Shown in pieces: positions 1 through 49,690 of a stretch of DNA of 64,000 bases. Origin of the DNA: Megamerina dolium (lineage: Eukaryota > Arthropoda > Insecta > Diptera > Megamerinidae); contig OY978525.1 of NCBI GenBank assembly GCA_963854835.1, forward strand, positions 96,923,388 through 96,987,387, read 5' to 3'. The translations under genes and the position numbers were made by a program. The stretch's first letter is position 1, and the number at the start of each line of letters is the position of its first letter. The notes under the pieces were generated by a model. That model was not told the origin of the DNA and ran no database searches. It worked only from the letters and a program-made list of their open reading frames with translations.

Positions 1-340
1 AATGCTTATGATGACCAGCCAAATATTGGCAGCACGTGGATGGGAAATTTTGATGCACCTATCTTATAGCACACACTTTGCGCCATCTGATTACCATTTT
101 CTTCGGTCTCTGCAAAGATTTCTTGACAAAAAAAAATTGGCGAACAGAAGAGCCTCCTCAAATCAATTGATAACATTTTTCGCCGATAAACCATAGAAGT
201 TCTATACAGATGGAATAATGAAACTGCCAAAAAAATGGCAAAAGGTTAGAGATATTAACGCCACACAGAGCTTATTTAACGGGAGGTGTCATTTAAAATT
301 TTAAAAAATAACGCAGCTGTTTTGTGAAAAGAGCGGATAA
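1..340 (+). pseudogene. mariner transposase C-terminal relic
   Basis: An open frame from the window edge reads ARGWEILMHLSYS.., FAPSDYHFLRSLQRF and ITFFADKP. This is the C-terminal catalytic part of a mariner transposase, including the third catalytic Asp (PSDYHF). Past one stop the frame continues KFYTDGIMKLPKKWQKV. It resembles the minus-strand copy at 41440-42205. The rest of the element lies left of the window or is lost. Confidence 0.8.
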
Positions 341-3300
341 TTTTATTTTAATCAAAGTACAAACTCTGAGGTTAGTAATGGAAAGCAATATCGGCCAAAT
401 GTCCGCCGCGACTCTTCTTATATATGATAATTATTTTGATGTAAATATTTATCACATAATTGCGGCATTATCTTGAGAATAACATTTCTAATATTATCTT
501 TGAGTGCTTCAATATATGCTGGTCATTTGCGTAGCCTTTACCTTTGACATATCCGCAAAGAAAATAGTATTATCTAATAGTATTAAGTCAAAGTCTCCAT
601 TTCAAGAAATCATACGTCCAGGAAATTGTTCATTATAGAATCGTTGTTTTACCATGCTTTATGGCATTTTAGGCAAAAAAAAAATCAGTCAACATCATTC
701 GGTAACGTCTCTTGTTGAAATACCGTGTATATACTTGATTAAAATTGGTTTCCAATATAGAAAAATTTCGTTCAAAACTTTATCTAAAAACCGATAATAC
801 TTTTTATGCCACCTAATACCACTCATTGGTTTTTTTTCTGATGTTAACATGAGGTATCATATGAGAACAATTTTGTTTACATTCAAATAGTTATGCGCAA
901 TTTTTTGTATGGTTGAAATTTCACTGCTTGCAAGGATGCATTAATAAAATTTAATGTTGCCCGATTATATTCTAAAATTTTTGTGTATTTGACAGTAATC
1001 TTTTCTTCAGTAAAATCTATTTTCGGACGACCTTCGCGGGAAGTGTCCTTTAGAAAACTGCTTCTCTCTAAGAATTCCAAGTACCATACTTTTGCTGTTA
1101 GAGATGTTAAAGATGGATGAAGCTTGATTGCCGAAACAACAATAAATTTCTTCCTTGCAATCTACGTTTGGAATTGTAAAATATTATCATTTTGAATTTT
1201 CTTCTTACTAAATTTATTTTTTCATTAACACAAGAACTTTCATTACTTATAAACATTGAATGGTTCTTTTAAAACAATTATGTATGTTTGACTGGAAAAT
1301 ATAATATTTTCCAAATATGTTTAGCAAGTAGCTAAACTGGACCTAGCATTTTGGGATTAGACTTTACTTTAGATGCCATTTTTCAGTACATTTCGGTGCC
1401 CCATGGATATGATATACTTACATATTATGCCATACATACTATACATATATTCCAATCGTGTGTAGTGCAATTACAATTATTACAATAGCATACCATGAAG
1501 GCAGCATTTTCAGAAGGCTGCAACGTCAATTATTTACATATTTACTTTGTTGCAAAGCAGAAAAATTACGCCATATAATCAATTTTCATGCAGCGTGATT
1601 CAAGATATGGAAGCTATATTTTAGGCCCAATATCATGTACCCAATGATTAGAGTTACAGCATTTTAGTCAGTGATGAACAATTATTTATGTATGTACATA
1701 TATACCATGCATACGTATAATTTACAAAAACCAAAAAATAGCAACAACAATATAATAATAAAGTAGAAGAAAAAAACAAAAAATAGAAATAATGATTGAG
1801 CAAAGGAATGGGGCATGGCATTGCATGCAATCCCACCATCACCGCCTTACCTTATGAATTACAAAATACGAATTACGAAATTACAACTATGAAAACTCAC
1901 GCATACACACACACACACACATACACACATCACCAGAAAGGATTGCATCGAATTTACATTGTATTGTATTGCATTGGTGCAGGAAGTTGTTTTGGAGCTA
2001 GCACAGCAGATATAAAGCAACAACAATGTCGTGTTTTGAATTTTTTGAAATAGAGCCAAATGTAAAATTCATTTGTGCCATTCATTCGATCAAATGTTTT
2101 GAATGTTGTCGTTGTCGTCATCATCATCGCCGTCGTCGTCGACCCATATGTTGTTGATGTTAAGAATCAACAGCACATGAGATATGTTTTTCTTATGGTG
2201 TGACGCTGGGATGGCCTCTCCGTTTACACTACAAATGTTCTTATATTTATAGTATATATGTACTCATGCATGTATCTATCTATATGTACATAATTGTACT
2301 TGAGACCTGTGAAGATGCGGCTATGTTCCATTTTGATAGACAAGCTAGAAGGAAACGTGTATGTGTTCGTTAAGAAATCATCGGCCAACCAAAAGAGGCC
2401 GTCAGACAGCATGCAACGTTACATGTCTGGCGGAGCATCACCATCATTCACCAGATATGTATGCAATTTATGTAGTATTGTGCATATATGTTTCAACATA
2501 TTTATATAGGTATGTATAAGGTTAATGTTCTCCAATTTAGAAAGATTAAAGATGAAAATCATTGAGCAACTGCTGTCATTCTCGAAACATATTGTAACGT
2601 TGCGTTTGCCAAATTTTGTTCAGTTTGACTATTCTTTCTTTCTTTCTTTCGATGATGATCCTAATTAGCTACATGATCGCATTCATATTTATATGAACAA
2701 TATACAATCACATTATTAGTGTCAAATTATTTTGTGCCAAAAGGCATAGAATTGCTTTAAAAAGTGACCCAATATCTTTATTTTTCCTGAGAAATGTTGA
2801 AATTTTAAACAGAATTTGTTGTAAAAATGATCTGGCATATGAATAGTGATGATGCAACACGTTACGACAAGTTTCTACTCCTCAAAAACCCTGTTCAGTT
2901 TTTCTTACTGTGATAAATTATAATGATGCCTTTTTGGACGGGTTTTCATCTGCCTCATAGCTTTTTGCGCTTTCAAAATGGGCTTAAAAGGTTATAAAAA
3001 ATACCCCACAACTTTTTGCTATATAAACTTCAGCTCAGATCTCCATTTATATTATTTTGACGTTTTATTTTATATCTTCTTTAAAACATTCTAAGTATAC
3101 TTAGTTTTACTTGTAAAGAGAGACTATAATTTTAATATACTAAATGAATATAGCTAGAATGATGAAATTTAAGTGGTTGTAGCATATTTAAATCCTCAAC
3201 AATATTTTTTTGTAAGCAATTTATTCTCAATGAAACGTTTCAAAACGATATGTTCACACTTTTTCATTTGAAAATATTGCCAGGAAAAATGTTGATAAAA
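341..3300. other. non-coding sequence upstream of ap exons
   Basis: Probably ap intron or 5' flank. A CA-type microsatellite lies at 1907-1930 and CGTCGT-type triplets at 2107-2142. The open frames are short and low in complexity. I see no gene; the missing first ap exon was looked for by its expected ending (..MHW before the acceptor) and not found. Confidence 0.4.
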
Positions 3301-3309
3301 ATTTGGCGG

Positions 3310-3600
3310 CGAGTAGCGCATTATGGTATGTCTTTTTATTCAGTACACCGAGTAGATGTTACTAATTGCCTCCAAAATACAATCGTTGGAGGAATTGGAG
3401 CCAACGGTCCATAATTTTTGACGTGAGTTCAGTAATTGGGCACTTGAAGAGTTGAAAGTCGATCCATTATTTTAACGTCAAATTGTATTCTGTGATAAGT
3501 CTAACTTTTAGCTTAATGGATTTATGAATATTTACAAATTTCTGGCTTTTACTGTGGCAGCGGAATTATTGGTAATAGAAGTTTTCTGAGCCTCCTAATT
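3310..3600 (+). pseudogene. degenerate Tc1/mariner-like transposase relic
   Basis: With frame breaks, the + strand reads REFSNWALEELKVDPLF, then VFCD.SNF.LNGF, like the (R)..F..WALE.L..D..F...I.FSDEAHF.LNG block of Tc1/mariner-type DDE transposases. The catalytic Asp context is damaged and stops interrupt it. This is a dead fragment; the subfamily is not resolved. Confidence 0.5.
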
Positions 3601-3779
3601 AATGCTTGAAAATAGCGTCCAAGGGCAAAGGCCAAGATGTGAGAATGGTAAAATCAACATTGTCCCATAATATTGAAAGTATTTATATCTCAATCTTGTA
3701 CGAAAAATAATGCCCAACATTAAACATGACCATCGAAATGAAACACATATACAAAAATTGATTGTTTTCTACAAAAACA

Positions 3780-4150
3780 CTTGAAAGTGGGGCTGTGCGA
3801 TTAATTGCTTGTTCAAACATTTTGATTAGGTACAATGTTTGCTAAAAAATTTGATTAACCAAAAAGGAATTATTCGAATAATCATAATTTTGAATATTCA
3901 AAAATTAAAAGTATTTGATTGACTAGAATAAAATTATTCGATTAAAATATTCAAAATATTTACAATATAATACAATATTTTTTACAATACAAACATAAAA
4001 TTAAAAACTTTGAAATTGTTATTTCCAAATCAAATTTTAAATACAAAGAAAAAATAAAAATATGTTTTGTTTAATCATAATTCTGATTAATCGAATAATT
4101 GATTAATCAAATATTTTGGATCAATCAAAATTTTTGAAGAAACGGCTAAT
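3780..4150. repeat. AT-rich imperfect foldback sequence
   Basis: The stretch is dominated by variants of GATTAAT, GAATAAT and ATTCGATTAA on both strands, with a near-palindrome at 4082-4106. This resembles subterminal repeats of a DNA transposon or MITE. No transposase frame or clear ends are seen. Confidence 0.35.
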
Positions 4151-4758
4151 TCCACAACTATTGTTGAAACTCCCTCAAGAGTTTTGAACGTTTTTCTTTA
4201 TGTTTTTAGGAAAATTTAATCAATGTCGCTCACATTTATGAACGTATTAATTCTTATTTTTAGACCCGATTATTTGTTCCCAATATAATTAGGCACAAGT
4301 ACAAAATAATCTCGAAAAATATTTTCTAGTCTACTTCTATTTTATTTTGTTATGCAATTTGTATGCTTTTTTCCAGACAATTTCATAGCCACGACGCAAT
4401 TGAAAATAGCAATTTCCCATCGACCTCGCGAAATTTCCTTGTTTGACAAATCCTCGAAAATTGTGTCTAAATATATACGTGTGTTCTCAACGTAATAGCT
4501 TAAAATGTTTATAATTAAAGGTGCTATTTGTAAAGTAGTGCCGGCTTAAATACATACTAAACTGAATAACTGAAGGGGAACAGTATCGTATCATAAGTGT
4601 TATCATGCGCGATCAGAATTCTTTTGTTTTCCATCTGCGTGTACATGTGTTAATTTTTATATTCTCGTATATATAAACAATTTCTTACATTACACTTTTA
4701 ATTAAAATACAGGTTTTATAAACTTTCCATTTGTTTTTTCCACTTTTCATATTTACAG

Positions 4759-42902
<38,144 letters not shown>

Positions 42903-45378
42903 CCGCAGCGGCATCAGCAGCAGCACCAGCAGCATCAACAACAAGAGGACTAACACTGGATACACACTTATGATGGAGTAGGTTAGCTATCAGCATTAAA
43001 AACAATAGGAGGCAGGGCTAACTAATTGTTTTGTAGAAATTTCGCATTTGTACACTGTTGTTCTCGAAGAGGCTAAATAGGCACGTTAGACACAACAGTG
43101 AATATTAAAATGAAATGCACTGTCAGGGATAACGAAAAATAATTAAAAAAAAAACACACACACACATTAAAAAATGAAAAAATGAAGAACGAAATAGTTA
43201 AAAAAACCCAATATTAGAATGATCATATATTAATATTGTATAAAAGAAATTATATTACAAATCGAAATGTCAATGAAAACAAGAAAAAAAAATCCAAATT
43301 AAATGAAATACACATGCTTGAGCGCAGTATTTAATGTATGAGCACAAAAGAAAAGAGAAAAAAAAAATGCAAAAATAAAATACTCATGTATTCATATTTG
43401 TGTATGTAGTAGTTAGATGTTATCTAGGTGTGCATGGATGAGCGAGTGTATGTGTGTGAATGTGCGTGAATGTGCAATAGAGAGATAAACAGCTAAGAAT
43501 GCAGAGAGAGACAGTATGAGCATCTGAATGCATAAACGTATCACTCTGATGTGCCGTATGCGGAACTGATAATTTCAGATCATTTTAAGCAGCAATTGAA
43601 TTGAATTATTGCTTAAAATATACCTACGAAATTGGTTAAAATTGCTTTAGCGCATGCATGAGTGTATTTTATGAGTAGTCCTGTTCTACTGTATTCGCCA
43701 TATTGTTATCTTAGAGCGATAATAGTATTGAAGCACAACTCATAATTATATATATATATAAATACATATGTAGTTGTAAAGTTTAATAAAAACGAAATGC
43801 CACCAACATTTATTATTGTAAATTTTTATATGTTTTTTATTTATGTACACGGCTTGATTCTGCTACGTAAAAATGACATATGGCGCGCTCAGAATAAAAG
43901 CGAATGGTACAGGAATGTACGTTTTTTAACTGTTCACTGGAACATACACTGTTCCATTCGTTTTTCTTCTATGTGTGACATACTAATCTATATAATTTGG
44001 AGCACAAAACGATTAATAAACTAAAGAACTGCATATGTATATTTATACATCGTACATACAAACTTAAATGAATACATTAATTCGTTAAATCATAACATAG
44101 ACATTGTATATAGGTACCTACTTATTAAAAAAAAAAAATATATATATATAAGAAAAATAAAACTAAAAAAAATATATATATATAAAATACATTGCCCACA
44201 TTATGTCGTGGAAAAAGAAAAAAACTGAAAAATTTTAATTTTTATTTATTTTTATTTTTTTCAATTGTAATGTAATGTATATCCTCTCAAATAATTATGC
44301 AAATAATATGAGTATGTAGTAAATAGTAAAATAGTATGGAAGACAAAGCTGCTTATTTAGTATTTTTATTTTACTTGATTTTTTTCGTTTGTTCAATAAT
44401 TTATTTATAACTTATTTATTATAATTCCTTTATGTTATTATGTATTAAGCGAAAGTAAAATTAAAAAGAAAACAATTTTTTTATAAAATTCAATATTATT
44501 GCGTTTTTCTCATTCCGTCGTTGAAATTTTCTTTTCTCCCATACGCCATTTAGTACAGTTCTGAGAAATTCCTTAACGAAATTTTCAATTTTTCTAACAT
44601 TGTACACCTTTTTTATAAGTTCATATGTTAAAAAAATGTTTAATAGCTTATAATTTATTTCTATATTTCTTTGCTAATAAACCAATTCTATCGAATGGCT
44701 ACAAGTGTGGGATATGGCTTGTGCTATTGTGAATAAATGCTAAATAAATGAATTATTTTTATTTTATGCATTTAACATCACCTTGAAGTTTCATCTCAAG
44801 AGTATATTTTGCTTCTACATTTGTTTTGTTAATAAACCAATTCGATCCAATGGGTATAAATGTAGGATGCTGACCTGTGTTATCGTGAATATGCTAAATA
44901 ATCGAATTTATTGCATACCTGTTTGAAACATTATGAGAATGGAACACTTTTATATTTATTTTATGCATTTAATACTTAATTTTTAGAGGCCACGATATAC
45001 ATTTTTCTTAAAATGTTGCAAGCGAAATAAATTTCAATATTATATAAATTAAATCTAAGCTAGATTTAATATTAACTTCACCATCAATCATTCGTTTGAA
45101 ACAGTCAAAAAATGGCGTATGTGGAACAAAATAATATTGAAGTAATGATATGTCAAATTAATTTAAAAATTAAGAGGATTGAGGAAATCCTTTCTGAATT
45201 TACTTTTTTTCTCTAATTTAATGTAAATGCAAAACTGTACAGTGTATTTTCAGTGTGGAGAATTAATAGATGAAATTTATACATTACTTTTTTTTGGGTT
45301 AAAAAAATTTTTTTTTATCCGTAATTAGGTATTTACATACATATACATTCTTTCAAACATTTACCGGGAATTGGTCAT
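42903..45378 (+). other. ap 3' untranslated region and flank
   Basis: This is AT-rich sequence with no convincing ORF after the ap stop. It begins with a CAG/CAC-rich stretch (42903-42960). AATAAA at 43785-43790 is one candidate poly(A) signal; several others follow, so the true 3' end is unknown. AT dinucleotide tracts occur at 44140-44190. A short perfect inverted repeat is at 45048-45070. Confidence 0.5.
43785..43790 (+). terminator. candidate poly(A) signal of ap
   Basis: AATAAA about 880 nt after the ap stop, followed by a T-rich tract. Other hexamers exist in the same stretch, so this is only one option. Confidence 0.3.
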
Positions 45379-45379
45379 T

Positions 45380-45936
45380 TAAAAAGCCCGCTAAAAGGGA
45401 TTGTCAATTTTTTTTGTGGCTCAGTTGGCACAACTGTTCTCCATTTTATCGGTTTTCTGAAGTGTGTTGTTCGATTTTCGTAATGAAGAAACTTTTCAAA
45501 CAAGGAATTATCACCAACTGAATTCAACTGAAGTTATCGCGGTGTCGTGCACTCGGAATTGTTGCCAGACGGTCAAACGGTAAATAAGAATTGGCCGAAA
45601 AAGGCAATTTTTGTGAAAAGCAAACTCATGGAAATTGCACCACGATAACGCGCCATCTGACAAGACTGCTAACCACTGTATTTACCTGATATGACTCCTG
45701 CCGACTTTTTTCTCTTTCCAAAACTGAAATTACCACTTCGTGGCACCCGTTTTGCATCGATAGAAGACATAAAAGAAAATTCGCGGTGAGAACTGAGGTC
45801 GATTCAAGAAAGTGTTTTTAAAAAATTTGATTTGATGATTGCATTAAACTACTCAAACTCATTGTCAGTATAGAGAACAGTTGTGCCAACTGAGCCACAA
45901 AATTGTTTTGACAATCCCTTTAGGAGAACTTTTAAA
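45380..45936 (+). mobile_element. deleted mariner-like element with ~60-bp terminal inverted repeats
   Basis: The left end (45380-45442) has AAAGCCCGCTAAAAGGGATT and GTGGCTCAGTTGGCACAACT; the right end (45872-45936) is the reverse complement with a few differences. Inside, the + strand reads YRGVVHSELLPDGQTVN, LKLPLRGTRFASIEDIKE and similar, the C-terminal half of a mariner-like transposase (PDMTPADFFLFPKL). The N-terminal half is missing. A solo copy of the end lies at 12937-13015. Confidence 0.85.
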
Positions 45937-46229
45937 ATGAAATAAGGAACACCCTATTCGATAAAAAGAAAAACACATTTTGCTTCTCAATATCGTATGT
46001 ATCTTTCAAAAGAACTCATTCAAATTTCCAAACATTTTTTTCTTACATTCATTTGAAAGAAACGCATTTTCGAAAAAAAAGGGAAAAAGTGAATTTGTGA
46101 GCTCATTAAACATTATTTTTTAGCGAAAAAACCTCATGCAAATCAAACAAAAGTTTGTAAAGTGTTATGGGGATTCTTCACCTTTGATTGGAACCATGCA
46201 CCACTGGCTTGATGGACGAAACATAGATT

Positions 46230-46610
46230 CATCAGAACACACCATTGACCAGGGAACAGAACTTACCGTGGTAAATCGAGCCCGAAGAAGTGCAAGGTGA
46301 GTCTGGTAGCCAATAAGGTACAACTAACGAAGAATGAGCAAATGCGTTGGATGATATACGTCGCGCACATAGCTTCTTCATTCCCGAAATTTCATATATT
46401 ATATTGAACATATTGCGATATTTTTGTGGTCTCAACTAGCTCCTTCACTCTCTCACTTTAGGGTCGTTCAATATAATATAATGGATTTTTCCACATTTTC
46501 TGGTATACTGGCGATTTTTAGGCGTCAGGATCGTTCAGTGTAGTCGATGCTTGTACGGCAACAACGGAAGTTGGAAAACCACTAAATTGAATCATCTTCA
46601 TCAACAGTTA
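46230..46610 (-). pseudogene. mariner-like transposase scrap
   Basis: The minus strand reads KVRELVETTKISQY, then NIIYEISGMKKLCARR, resembling the second HTH region (..REI...VGIS...V..ILH..LGMRKLC.RWVP) of mos1-type mariners. The remainder is frame-broken and not assignable. Confidence 0.5.
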
Positions 46611-47326
46611 GAGTTCGGGTAATACTTATGCGGAGGTTTAATGATTCTAACTGCTTTAACTTGTAAATGCGTAAACAAAATCGGCTGAAATTTTGACATA
46701 TGTCTAATGACGGACGAAGCATTTCATTAATGGTTCACATTAGTGCATGTTAATGCTATCTCTTAGGATTATTGCCTATTTCCAGTTTCCAAGCATCAGC
46801 CATTTCGGCTCTACTGTAAGATATTTGGATCGAATGAAGAGATCATCGATGAAAGAAATGTCTATTTTAATGTCCTTGTGAAATCGTTGAATGAATAAAG
46901 ATGAATGTGGAATTTGATAACATATGATAAGCAAAACAAATGTAATTTAAAAATTTTATGATTTAAATATTAAGAGAAATTTAAAGGTGTGACTAAATTC
47001 ACTACACTGAAGATAATTATATATACAATATGTGTATAAATGCTCTCTTTGAAAATTGCTTTCAAATCCTATGTACGAGTATGAGTTAATTTTAAAATAT
47101 CACGATAGGTAGTGGCATTTGTCTCAAACTCGAAAAACGATATATTTTATACAATATAAGTAGGAAAGGATAATAATTAAGGATAATAGCGAATAATACT
47201 AAAAACTATAAATTTTGTTTGTTCTTCTTTTACTTTTTATTGACTGGCCACATTTTTAGGACCATTTTATCAGTGCGAGGTTAATTCTATTTGTCATTTT
47301 TTAGTTTTTCAGTCAAATTTCAACGT

Positions 47327-47493
47327 AGTTTAAACTAAATTTAAACGCCCAATCTATATGGGTTAAGCCAAGATTAACGTATCAGTTGTTCAGCTATGTC
47401 ACTGCACTCAGTACATCTTTTCTTGCTGCGGTGTAAAATAAGTTTAAATTTAAACTCTGTTTACGTAAAATTGGTTTAAATCTAGTTTAAACT
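47327..47493. repeat. foldback/MITE-like repeat with 20-bp ends
   Basis: AGTTTAAACTAAATTTAAAC at 47327-47346 is repeated in inverse at 47474-47493 with 19 of 20 matching. The 127-bp interior encodes nothing. Confidence 0.6.
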
Positions 47494-49159
47494 TAGAGTA
47501 ATGAGCACATATAATTATTTAGAACTAATTTTTCAATAGTTTCTGTACATCAATTGTAATTAAATAGAAAAAAGCTAATAATAACATAAAAACAAAAATT
47601 AATAATAAAGTTAACAGGTATAGTTAGTAGGTTTGTACTTCACAAAAAAATAAAAAATTAAATAAGAATAAAAATACAAGAAGAACATAACACGAAAACA
47701 AATAAGAAATTAGTTAAAGCAAAACTTTATTCATTTTTGAAAATTTGTTTAACCTATGTATATTATATAATAAGCGAACAAATAATAAAATACATAAATT
47801 CGATTACATTACAAAAAACAATGTAAGCAATTGCTTTCGGCGATGGAAAATTTGGTAAGCCAAATCGAGAGTTGAAATAAATATAGTTTAAATATTATAA
47901 AAATGATTTGTATTTCTATTCAAATTGTAATAAAAATTTAAGTATTTTTTATCCAATTACAAAGGTAAAAAGTCATAAGCAGGAATTAAGTGTTTTTTAA
48001 ATGACTAAACAGCCACACATCTATTTATTTCTAACCATATGTATAGATTATATAAAAAACAAGCGTGCATCCAAGGTATCAAATTATTAACTAAAGGACT
48101 ACAAGAGATAATATGTATATAGGAAAATTAAAATTTCAAATCATAAATTTCACTTTAAAATTGTTTAAACTTCGTCATATTTGCAATCAACAGAGCGCCC
48201 TCTATTGTTTAATACTTTCGAGGATAACTAGTAAGTAAGTACCTCAACCATTTACTTTTATCACATATATGAACCATACGATATACCAAATAATTTACGA
48301 GATTCGACCAAATTTCGAACATGAGCAATTTTACGATCATAAGAAGTTAGGGTAACTTTATACAGGGTAGACCAATCCCAAGAGAATTTTTGCAGTCTCC
48401 TATTGAAATAAGTGCGAACAACACACAAACATCTGAAATGCATTTGTCTAATTTTTCTTTTCGATTTATTCCAACTTAATTCTAACGATAAAAACTTGCA
48501 AATAGTTTTCTAATTGTTAAAGTATTACGAAAAATATAAATTTGAAAGACCACATAAAATCACGTGAAATGAGTAGAAATTTAAGTCACATCCTGTGAAA
48601 CGCCAATTTTATATTTGAACAATTACACTCAAGCATAATCGGCGGATATACATTTTTCTTCCATTGAAAATGAATTTACTGACTTCAAAGTGGCGACTAA
48701 TAAACCAGTGGTGTAGTAGGATACAACAAAATACTTCAAACAATAGGAAAATAAACATTTTTTTTTAGGTTACAGCTCGAAACACTGAGTAACTTCAATT
48801 TAAGGATATTCCATAGTCAAATCACATCTCAGAGTACATAATGGATTTTGACGCATTCTTTATTGCCGTGAAAGACTTTGGAACGGAAAACGAAACAAAC
48901 TAGTTTCACGACGACGCTGTTGAATATATTTCGGACTAAATTATTCGCAAATTGATCGATTAGATCAGATCTCCAAAGGACATTTAAAGAAATTCAGCAT
49001 CATATATGAATTTGAAAATAGAAAAGATACTGCATCTATAACTCATTTGAAAATTAAGGTGAGTTAAAAATTGTTACAATGTCCTTCAAGTAAAAGCTTT
49101 TGAAAAAATGTAACTCACGTGTTAGTTTTTCCCCCCCTATTATTAATAATGCTCAGAAT

Positions 49160-49690
49160 AACGAGATGTCCGAGCAGTTCAACATTCACCTTAAATGGGT
49201 GCTAGGGTACAGGGGCATACCTGGGAATGAGACCGCGGACGAGTTACACTTTTGCAAACTCCTTCTGGCGACTTGTAAACGAATATCAGATGGGAGTTGG
49301 AACACTCGTGTGTAACTACCCGATCAATTTGGTCAGTGCTGACACGCGGTTAATATGCTGTTGGAAATTATTATGGGGGCTTGCCAGATAGGGAGGCATG
49401 CAATTAGGATAGACATTACAGCACCTGACTACTGTCGAAACTGCGGCAATGAGGAGCAATCGGAATCCATAACTCACCTCCTGTGTGAGAATCCGGCTAA
49501 AGCAAGCCGCAAAATGGTTCTAATGGACAGTCACTTCTTACACGACATCAGACAGTTGGTCTGTAGTTCGAGTTGGTTTCCACCGCAAATAAGCAGCGCA
49601 TCAGCACCTTCATAACGGGTCTTACGTAGTCTAAGAGAGACCGCGCTAGAGGACAGACGCCTCAACGTAACCTAACCATAATGTTGATGT
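49160..49690 (+). pseudogene. non-LTR retrotransposon RNase H and C-terminal fragment
   Basis: The + strand reads IHLKWVLGYRGIPGNETADE, the last conserved block of RNase H (L.WVPGH.GI.GNE.AD), then after a short break IGRHAIRIDITAPDYCRNCG and EEQSESITHLLCENPA, the Cys-rich C-terminal tail seen in I- and R1-type elements. His of the WVPGH motif is Tyr here and stops occur. The 3' end is probably near GACGCCTCAACGTAACCTAA at about 49655-49674. Confidence 0.75.

Larger units (their letters stand above)
45937..49099. other. ap-vlc intergenic DNA with element scraps
   Basis: This contains a mariner scrap (46230-46610) and a foldback (47327-47493). The rest is AT-rich with no recognisable gene. 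Whether any of it belongs to the ap or vlc untranslated regions cannot be told. Confidence 0.4.
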
